Below are positions 1-4,702 of a stretch of DNA of 7,456 nt, one piece after another; positions within the stretch are counted from its first letter, which is position 1, and every line of letters begins with the position of its first letter. The position numbers and the translations under genes were made by a program. The DNA is from Ruminococcus flavefaciens (GTDB taxonomy: Bacteria > Bacillota > Clostridia > Oscillospirales > Ruminococcaceae): assembly GCA_902796705.1 (NCBI GenBank), contig CADBQF010000268.1, positions 1 to 7,456 of the forward strand, given 5' to 3'. Below the pieces are notes generated by a model. It was not told the DNA's origin. It did no database searches and saw nothing but the letters and a program-made list of their open reading frames with translations.

Positions 1-21
1 GCGTCCCGTCAGGGGAAATTT

Positions 22-104
22 GACGCTGAAAGTTTTAGGAAAGGAGTTTGAGGAAGAACCCTTTTTCAAAAGGGTTTTCCTCAATAAAAGGTACAAGCTC
101 CTTT
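22..104 (-). repeat. Structured repeat element, copy 1 (bulged hairpin downstream of hom)
   Basis: Read on the minus strand (the sense of hom), positions 82 to 50 form a 14-bp stem with a 4-base loop and one unpaired C (G56 on the plus strand). An outer helix can form between 94-104 and 40-50 (AAAGGAG with CTCCTTT), enclosing the inner hairpin. The element starts about 50 bases after the hom stop codon. No U-run follows the hairpin in hom's direction (the next bases are CAAACTCC), so it is not a textbook intrinsic terminator, although it could still stop or stabilise the hom transcript. The core at 43-95 is homologous to 7403-7456 at the other end of the window. The outer limits (22 and 104) are estimates. 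No protein gene is supported in 1-153. A small 6-bp stem at 114-130 lies just after hom and is only a weak terminator candidate. Confidence 0.75.
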
Positions 105-153
105 AAGAATACTGACCTGAAGTACAGGCCTTTATATTATCTTACGGGGAAAG

Positions 154-1347
154 TCAGTCCATAACAGGCATGAAGGCGAAGGCGTTCATTTCCTTTGCCA
201 TATCCATAGCCTGGGCGAAAGAGAAGGGCTTGTCCGTGATGAAGGACACGCCGTCGTCGTGTCTGTAAGAACCAGCGTCAGACGGCTGCTTTCCGTCGGG
301 TACACGGAAATACCAGCGTGAAACGTATTCTTCATGTGAAGCGATGAAAGAATCGTCGCTTGAAGGCTCCCATGTCTGGGCAGATTCGGTGGAAGTACGC
401 TTTACAGTTTCGATGACATCACCGAGGACAGCACTTGCAGTCGGGAGTTTTCCTGCACCTCTTCCGTAGAACATAGCCTGATCGATTCCGTCGCCGTAAA
501 CGAGGACAGCGTTGAAAACATCGCTCACGCCTGACATGATGTTTTCATAGGGGACGAGGGTAGGCATAACGGTCGGGAGTATCTTTCCGTTTTCGAGTCT
601 TCTTACGGAGGCGATGAGCTTTACAGAGCAGCCGAGAACGTCAGCAGCTTCAACATCGCAGAGCTGGATATCAGAGATGCCCTTTGTGTAAACGCTCTTA
701 GGGTAAACGTGTCTGCCGAAGACGAGGGAGGAGATGATACAGATCTTTCTGCACGCATCGTGGCCTTCAACGTCAGCAGTAGGATCTTTTTCGGCATAGC
801 CGAGGGACTGAGCGAGGGCGAGAGCCTCATCGAAAGGCATATTGTCATTGTACATTTTAGTGAGAATAAAATTCGTAGTACCGTTGAGGATACCGGCTAC
901 CTTGTCGATATCGTTTGCAGCGAGGCACTTGTGGAGCGGTCTGATTATCGGGATAGCACCGCCGACGCTTGCTTCAAAGAAGAAATTGCAGTTATGCTCC
1001 TTAGCTGTTCTGAGGAGGATATCGCCTTTTTCGGCAACGAGTTCCTTATTTGAAGTAGAAACGCTCTTGCCTTTTTCGAGGCATGATTTAACGAAAGTGA
1101 AAGCAGGCTCAACGCCGCCCATGCACTCGGCAACGGAGGTGACTTCGTCGTCATTGAGGATATCGTCGAAATTCTTTGTGAACTTCTCTTTGTATGGTGA
1201 ATCGGGGAAATCACGAAGATCGAGGATATACTTGATATCCATTTCCTCACCTGCACGCTTTTCGATGCTCTTTTTGTTCTTGTAGAAAAGCTCGCAGACA
1301 CCTGAACCCACGACACCATGACCTAATACAGCAATTTTGACTGACAT
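154..1347 (-). CDS. hom: Homoserine dehydrogenase with a shortened C-terminal ACT-like tail
   Basis: A 397-residue cytoplasmic enzyme that reduces aspartate 4-semialdehyde to homoserine with NAD(P)H, the branch step toward threonine and methionine. The N-terminus carries the nucleotide-binding loop GHGVVGSG (residues 9-16). TSNKELVAEKG contains K101, matching the catalytic lysine of the family. The catalytic domain shows EASVGGAIPII (125-135), GILNGTTNFI (152-161), and E186, D192, D197 and K201 in the block YAEKDPTADVEGHDACRK, followed by GRGAGKLPTASAV (295-307). The start is ATG at 1347, which has GGAGG seven bases upstream and begins right before the first beta strand; an upstream in-frame start would overlap pheB and adds seven non-conserved residues. 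The last roughly 57 residues (341-397) look like a reduced ACT domain: a first strand (SRWYFRV) and a final helix and strand are visible, but the usual DxPGxL loop and first helix are missing. Full Gram-positive homologues are usually around 430 residues. It is the second gene of an operon, 17 bases after pheB, and no threonine synthase or homoserine kinase follows in the window. Confidence 0.96.
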   Translation of the reverse strand: MSVKIAVLGHGVVGSGVCELFYKNKKSIEKRAGEEMDIKYILDLRDFPDSPYKEKFTKNFDDILNDDEVTSVAECMGGVEPAFTFVKSCLEKGKSVSTSNKELVAEKGDILLRTAKEHNCNFFFEASVGGAIPIIRPLHKCLAANDIDKVAGILNGTTNFILTKMYNDNMPFDEALALAQSLGYAEKDPTADVEGHDACRKICIISSLVFGRHVYPKSVYTKGISDIQLCDVEAADVLGCSVKLIASVRRLENGKILPTVMPTLVPYENIMSGVSDVFNAVLVYGDGIDQAMFYGRGAGKLPTASAVLGDVIETVKRTSTESAQTWEPSSDDSFIASHEEYVSRWYFRVPDGKQPSDAGSYRHDDGVSFITDKPFSFAQAMDMAKEMNAFAFMPVMD

Positions 1348-1354
1348 AAAAAAA

Positions 1355-1359
1355 CCTCC
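1355..1359 (-). promoter_or_regulatory. Ribosome binding site of hom (fixes the start)
   Basis: On the minus strand GGAGG lies seven bases before ATG 1347, entirely inside the 17-base gap after the pheB stop codon. It picks this ATG over the in-frame upstream start at 1368, which has no comparable site. Confidence 0.85.
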
Positions 1360-1364
1360 GGAAA

Positions 1365-1808
1365 TCACTCGGCTGAGAGTATCTTGACTTCAAGGACACC
1401 GCCGAGATTAGTAATAGAATTTAGCAGAACAAGTTCCTCTTCGCTGTCGTCCGAGAGCCGCAGGGAGATATTCACCGCAGCAGCACCGTCAACGGGAATG
1501 CTCTGGTTGACAGTGAGGATATTAGCATTGAGGTCGTGAAGGAACACGAGGACGCTTGAAAGGACTCCGGGACTGTCGCTCAGCAGAAGGTAGAGATTGA
1601 CGATCTTTCTGTTGAACAGTTCCTCATATGAGAAGACGAAATCCTTATACTTATAGTAGGCACTTCGTGAAATACCGACACGTTTGCAGGCTGATGCGGA
1701 ACTTTTCTCGCCTTTCTGGGCGATGAGTTTTTTCACCTCAAGGACTTTTGTGAAGACTTCGGGGAGTATACAGGCATCAGCGACGATAAGCTGTGATTTT
1801 TTTTCCAT
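1365..1808 (-). CDS. pheB: UPF0735 / PheB-type ACT domain protein
   Basis: A 147-residue cytoplasmic protein resembling the UPF0735 family, whose Bacillus subtilis member is PheB. The N-terminal third matches the family pattern 'LPEvf.Kv.EVKkLI' (residues 15-29), then a helix-turn-helix-like stretch, ACKRVGISRSAYYKYKD (40-56). From about residue 68 an ACT fold follows, with the ligand-loop motif SDSPGVL (77-83) and NILTVNQSIP (96-105). ACT domains bind amino acids and regulate enzymes or transcription; the exact role of this family is not firmly known. The ATG at 1808 gives the same length and N-terminus as B. subtilis PheB as I recall it. A longer frame from GTG 1886 lacks a ribosome site and adds 26 unlike residues. 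The site before ATG 1808 (AGGGTG) is modest. It is first in the operon with hom; given that hom has lost most of its own ACT domain, a role in sensing threonine, methionine or another amino acid for that pathway is a reasonable inference. Confidence 0.9.
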   Translation of the reverse strand: MEKKSQLIVADACILPEVFTKVLEVKKLIAQKGEKSSASACKRVGISRSAYYKYKDFVFSYEELFNRKIVNLYLLLSDSPGVLSSVLVFLHDLNANILTVNQSIPVDGAAAVNISLRLSDDSEEELVLLNSITNLGGVLEVKILSAE

Positions 1809-1875
1809 TCTCAACACCCTGATGATAATACAGCCGGCCTCAGGGGGCGGGCAGATATTTTGATTAATATGGGAA

Positions 1876-1902
1876 ACGTCCGTCACAGACGTACAGTTGT
1901 AC
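1876..1902 (-). other. Two small overlapping hairpins in the pheB-hom leader
   Basis: Within the predicted 5' leader, ACGTC (1876-1880) pairs with GACGT (1888-1892), extended by one G-T wobble. GTAC (1891-1894) pairs with GTAC (1899-1902). The two stems share bases 1891-1892, so in their full form they exclude each other, a simple two-state arrangement. They begin within about five bases of the predicted transcript 5' end. No known riboswitch, T-box or leader peptide with runs of regulatory codons is recognisable, so they may merely stabilise the mRNA 5' end. Confidence 0.4.
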
Positions 1903-1913
1903 GCTACCTAATT

Positions 1914-1942
1914 ACTATAACATTTTTCGCCGTTTTTGTCAA
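1914..1942 (-). promoter_or_regulatory. Sigma-A promoter of the pheB-hom operon
   Basis: On the minus strand a perfect -35 box TTGACA (1937-1942) is separated by exactly 17 bp from a -10 box TATAGT (1914-1919), with a TG-type base pattern just before it. Transcription should start near 1907, giving a leader of about 98 nt before the pheB ATG. The near-consensus boxes predict strong basal transcription, so control, if any, would come from a repressor or from the leader. Confidence 0.85.
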
Positions 1943-2059
1943 GTCCTCTTTCAAGATATGGAGTATTAACAGAAAAGACGGAACTTTATGTTGATTTTTT
2001 TATAAGTAAATCATATAAGCACCGGCAGAAAATAACGGCAAATTTTTTTACTGAATGCC

Positions 2060-2088
2060 TTGCTATTTTTATAACGATATGCTATAAT
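2060..2088 (+). promoter_or_regulatory. Promoter of mtnN and the dockerin gene
   Basis: A consensus -10 box TATAAT (2083-2088) is preceded by the extended element TGC (2080-2082). A partial -35 box TTGCTA (2060-2065) lies 17 bp upstream. Transcription should start near 2095, leaving a leader of roughly 43 nt. The ribosome site AAAGGA (2123-2128) precedes ATG 2138 by nine bases. Confidence 0.75.
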
Positions 2089-2137
2089 GAACATATAAAT
2101 ATTATTATTCAAGCAAAAACCGAAAGGAAAGATGTAA

Positions 2138-2815
2138 ATGAAAACTATCGCTGTGATCGGTGCAATGCCGTCTGAACTCGCTGATATCAGAAAAATGCTC
2201 GGAGATGCTGAGATAAAGCACGTTTCCGGCTTCGACTTCTACATCAACGAATACAAGGGACATACCATTGTCAACGCCTGCTGCGGCATCGCAAAGGTAA
2301 ATGCTGCTGTATGCACACAGGTCATGATCGACAATTTTTCGCCTGACTGCGTGATAAATGCAGGTATAGCCGGCGGAATGGCTGACGAAGTGAAAGTATG
2401 CGACATCGTTATATCGACGGAAGTTCTCCCGCACGATCTTGACCAGCATTTTCTGGCAGATTATCCGCCGTACTGCGGCATATTCAAGGCAGACAGCGGA
2501 CTTATCGAAAGTGCCGAAAAGGTCTGCGGAGAATACGGTTCAAAGAGTTTCAGGGGACGTATAGTTTCAGGCGAGGCATTCATCACCAGCAGCGAGGTCA
2601 AGGCAGATATAAAGAAGCGTTTTGATCCTTACGCAGTAGATATGGAGAGTGCTGCCGTAGGTCACTGCTGTTTCCTCAACAAGATGCCTTTCGTGAGCGT
2701 CCGCTGTATATCGGACAATGCAGATGATGAGGGTGCTATGTCATTTGATGAATTTGAAAAGATAGCTGCAAAGAAGGTCGCAGATATAGTTCTTCGCATG
2801 ACAGAGATCCTTTGA
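2138..2815 (+). CDS. mtnN: 5'-methylthioadenosine/S-adenosylhomocysteine nucleosidase
   Basis: A 225-residue cytoplasmic hydrolase that cleaves adenine from methylthioadenosine, S-adenosylhomocysteine and 5'-deoxyadenosine. It clears inhibitory by-products of SAM use, feeds methionine salvage and, where LuxS exists, the autoinducer-2 route. The protein aligns along its whole length with the E. coli enzyme (232 residues). IGAMPSE (7-13) places the catalytic glutamate at E13. INAGIAGG (73-80) is the glycine-rich phosphate-binding-fold segment. VSGEAFI (143-149) is conserved. VDMESAA (167-173) contains the ribose-binding glutamate E170, and ISDNAD (191-196) contains the catalytic aspartate D193. 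All key residues are present, so it should be active. It ends with the tandem stops TGA TAA. It is the first gene of a unit that continues, 29 bases later and without a terminator, into the dockerin gene; that pairing has no obvious metabolic logic. Confidence 0.96.
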   Translation: MKTIAVIGAMPSELADIRKMLGDAEIKHVSGFDFYINEYKGHTIVNACCGIAKVNAAVCTQVMIDNFSPDCVINAGIAGGMADEVKVCDIVISTEVLPHDLDQHFLADYPPYCGIFKADSGLIESAEKVCGEYGSKSFRGRIVSGEAFITSSEVKADIKKRFDPYAVDMESAAVGHCCFLNKMPFVSVRCISDNADDEGAMSFDEFEKIAAKKVADIVLRMTEIL

Positions 2816-2844
2816 TAAATTTTATCCGAAAAGGAGAGGGAAAA

Positions 2845-3882
2845 ATGAAAAAGCTTTTAAGTGCAGTTCTGGCAGCACTGATCGTGTCAGCCGGTGTTAT
2901 GCCGGTCTATGCGGCTGCGGAAAGTGCCGAGACCACCCCAAGCACTGAGGGTTCGGAAAACACTGAGGGTGAGGAAGGCGAAGAGGAGAATAAAGAGCCT
3001 CCGCCGACCGAGGAAGAACAGAAGATGATAGACTATATCCCGTCGCTCTGGTTCACGTCTGTGGCAACGGATATAAGCGAAGTGCTTGCCAACGGTGCGG
3101 TCTACATCAATACTTCGGCCATAGAGGGCGAGAACAGTACGATCGGGTTCAGTGCCTATATCAAGGACGAGTACAAGTGCATCTGGAGCATAGAGGCAAA
3201 GGCGAGAGTGACCTGCCCTGATATCGTTTTCAGAAATGTCAGGCTCCCCTCGGAAGACGGACTGACAAATGCCTACGACCAGACAGCACCTTTTGATTAT
3301 GTGTACTGGGGTTCTTACAAGGATATCGATGAGAGCAACGGAAAAAGACGCAATTTCATGTCGATATCGCTCTATCTCTATCAGGATTATGATAACAGGC
3401 TGAAAGTGACCGGAGATACGACCGACCAGTATCCGTTCACTCTCTTTGACCTGCTTGTGGACAAGAACGCAGCACCGGGTTCGTACAAGCTTTCCTATAT
3501 CACAGAGGATATCCCGGAGACAGATATATTTACTAATGAGGATCTGCCGTCACGGGTAAGCAAGAGGTGGAGAGAAAAGAAGGCAGAAGGTGCGATACCA
3601 TTTGCGGCCGATACGAAGATACTCGTTTCAGACCGCCAGCTCGGTGATGTTGACGGTGACAGGACTATCGACTCGGCAGATGCTTCAAAGGTGCTTGAAT
3701 CTTACGCATCAGTCGTAAACGGCGGAGAATCCGGATTTTCTACGGCAGAGGAGATCGCAGCGGACGTGAACGGCGACGGACAGGTAGATGCTTCGGACGC
3801 ATCACAGATACTCTCGTTCTATGCTGAACTCGGAAACGGCGGAACAGGCACTATATCGGAATTTATTGCAAAACAGGATTAA
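2845..3882 (+). CDS. Secreted dockerin-bearing protein with a beta-rich, cohesin-like central module
   Basis: A 345-residue exported protein of unknown exact function. Residues 1-23 form a signal peptide: lysines, a hydrophobic core, then VYA before the probable cut. An acidic linker rich in E, T, S and P follows (about 25-60). The central module (about 65-260) is rich in beta-strand-like segments and shows no enzyme motif. Its stretch YPFTLFDLLVDKNAAPGSYK (196-215) resembles the late strands of cohesin-like beta-sandwich modules; that comparison is inference. The C-terminus is a type I-like dockerin with two 12-residue calcium loops, DVDGDRTIDSAD (268-279) and DVNGDGQVDASD (308-319), each followed by a helix of the form ASxxLxxYA. 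Dockerins bind cohesins on scaffoldins, so this is probably a non-catalytic or accessory part of a cellulosome-like assembly. Loop 1 has arginine where glycine is usual at position six. The start is ATG 2845, with AAGGAG eight bases upstream; an earlier in-frame TTG overlaps the mtnN stop and would spoil the signal peptide. It shares transcription with mtnN and is followed by a terminator. Confidence 0.9.
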   Translation: MKKLLSAVLAALIVSAGVMPVYAAAESAETTPSTEGSENTEGEEGEEENKEPPPTEEEQKMIDYIPSLWFTSVATDISEVLANGAVYINTSAIEGENSTIGFSAYIKDEYKCIWSIEAKARVTCPDIVFRNVRLPSEDGLTNAYDQTAPFDYVYWGSYKDIDESNGKRRNFMSISLYLYQDYDNRLKVTGDTTDQYPFTLFDLLVDKNAAPGSYKLSYITEDIPETDIFTNEDLPSRVSKRWREKKAEGAIPFAADTKILVSDRQLGDVDGDRTIDSADASKVLESYASVVNGGESGFSTAEEIAADVNGDGQVDASDASQILSFYAELGNGGTGTISEFIAKQD

Positions 3883-3891
3883 GACTGCTGG

Positions 3892-3922
3892 AAAGGCACA
3901 CATTGCGTGTGCCTTTTCTTTT
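3892..3922 (+). terminator. Intrinsic terminator after the dockerin gene
   Basis: AAAGGCACAC (3892-3901) pairs perfectly with GTGTGCCTTT (3907-3916) around a five-base loop, and the stem runs into TTTTCTTTT. It begins nine bases after the TAA stop. It closes the mtnN-dockerin unit and insulates the ABC genes from read-through. Confidence 0.93.
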
Positions 3923-3945
3923 GTGACAGATATGTTATAAAAAAG

Positions 3946-3955
3946 TCACCGGTGA
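3946..3955. promoter_or_regulatory. Perfect 10-bp palindrome, candidate operator of the ABC exporter
   Basis: TCACCGGTGA reads the same on both strands. It sits where the -35 box of the downstream promoter would be expected, and no recognisable -35 hexamer is present there. This is a typical position for a dimeric repressor, or for an activator that replaces a poor -35. No regulator gene is visible in the window to match it. Confidence 0.45.
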
Positions 3956-3967
3956 GTCATCTTGCCG

Positions 3968-3976
3968 TGTTATAAT
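3968..3976 (+). promoter_or_regulatory. Extended -10 promoter of the ABC exporter genes
   Basis: TGTTATAAT is an extended -10 element with a consensus TATAAT at 3971-3976. Bases 16 to 18 bp upstream do not resemble TTGACA. Transcription should begin near 3983, giving a leader of about 36 nt that carries AAGGAGG at 4006-4012. A near-copy, TGTTATAA, lies exactly 35 bp upstream at 3933-3940 and could be a second -10 element. Confidence 0.7.
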
Positions 3977-4018
3977 ACAGACAATGAAAAAACAACAGCA
4001 CGTTCAAGGAGGAACATT

Positions 4019-4702
4019 ATGGAAATATTGCGTGTAGAAGATCTGAGCAAGATATACGGCAGCGGTGAGAATCAGGTGAAGGCTCTTGACGGTGTGTCAT
4101 TCACTGTGGAAAAAGGCGAGTTCGCCGCTATCATCGGCCCTTCCGGTTCAGGAAAATCAACGCTGCTGCACATACTCGGCGGAGTTGACAAGCCTACTTC
4201 CGGCAAGGTCTATATGGACGGCTGTGATGTATACGCCCAGAACGATGAACAGCTTGCGGTATTCCGCCGCAGACAGGTCGGGCTTATCTACCAGTTCTAC
4301 AATCTCATACCGGTGCTTAATGTGACGGAGAATATCACTCTTCCGGTGCTTATGGACGGTCAGGAGGTCAACAGGGAGCGTCTTGAAGAACTCATCGGCA
4401 TTCTCGGACTGAAAGGCAGGGAAGAACATCTCCCGAACCAGCTCTCCGGCGGACAGCAGCAGAGAGTATCTATCGGCAGAGCTTTGATGAACGCTCCGGC
4501 TGTCGTCCTTGCAGATGAACCGACCGGAAACCTCGACAGCAAGAATTCCCAGGAGATAATCGAGCTTCTCAAACTCTCCCACAAGAAATACGACCAGACG
4601 CTCATAGTTATCACCCACGACGAAAACATAGCTTTGCAGGCTGACCGTGTAATAGCTATCGGTGACGGAAAGATAACCCGTGATGAGGTGATACGCAGAT
4701 GA
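4019..4702 (+). CDS. ABC transporter ATP-binding protein (LolD/MacB/BceA type)
   Basis: A 227-residue cytoplasmic ATPase that powers the FtsX-type permease encoded next. It has every element of an active ABC domain in order: Walker [10 protein letters not shown] (40-48), Q-loop glutamine Q92 in YQFYNLIP, signature LSGGQQQR (142-149), Walker [10 protein letters not shown] with D166 and E167, the D-loop (NLDS, 171-174), and the switch histidine H200 in ITHD. Length and the motif order fit the MacB/LolD/BceA subfamily, whose members serve lipoprotein release, peptide-antibiotic resistance or peptide and toxin export. The ATG at 4019 is chosen because AAGGAGG lies six bases before it and homologues start near MxILxVxxLxKxYG; an upstream in-frame TTG at 3962 lies in the promoter and cannot be the start. 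It overlaps the permease by ATGA, implying translational coupling. Confidence 0.96.
   Translation: MEILRVEDLSKIYGSGENQVKALDGVSFTVEKGEFAAIIGPSGSGKSTLLHILGGVDKPTSGKVYMDGCDVYAQNDEQLAVFRRRQVGLIYQFYNLIPVLNVTENITLPVLMDGQEVNRERLEELIGILGLKGREEHLPNQLSGGQQQRVSIGRALMNAPAVVLADEPTGNLDSKNSQEIIELLKLSHKKYDQTLIVITHDENIALQADRVIAIGDGKITRDEVIRR

Larger units (their letters stand above)
1809..2137. other. Divergent intergenic region, 329 bp
   Basis: This gap separates the pheB-hom operon from mtnN and contains both of their promoters. The part near pheB (1809-1907) is GC-rich and would be transcribed as its leader; the middle (about 1970-2110) is strongly AT-rich. TGATTT at 1992-1997 can pair with AAATCA at 2008-2013, but the stem is weak. 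A plus-strand frame across 1936-2175 runs into mtnN and has no ribosome site or recognisable protein character, so I see no gene here. Confidence 0.8.

Noticed and set aside
1..51. Open plus-strand frame from the window edge to a TGA at 49-51 (16 residues), possibly the end of a gene
   Set aside because: Too short to recognise, and most of it overlaps the repeat element; repeat sequence read as protein is the simpler explanation.
50..82. Hairpin as a classical intrinsic terminator
   Set aside because: In hom's direction the stem is followed by CAAACTCC with no U-tract, so I call it a structured repeat and leave a termination role open.
709..1285. Long plus-strand frames inside hom
   Set aside because: They lie antisense to a fully conserved enzyme and have no ribosome sites; they are shadows of its codon pattern.
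1809..1886. N-terminal extension of pheB from GTG 1886
   Set aside because: There is no ribosome site before the GTG, the 26 extra residues are unlike the family, and ATG 1808 gives the usual 147-residue length.
1809..1907. T-box, SAM riboswitch or leader peptide controlling pheB-hom
   Set aside because: The leader is too short for a T-box, shows no T-box sequence or SAM aptamer core, and holds no short frame rich in Thr, Met or Phe codons.
1936..2175. Plus-strand frame of 79 codons between the divergent promoters
   Set aside because: It covers the AT-rich promoter region, runs into the mtnN start in another frame, and has no ribosome site or protein-like composition.
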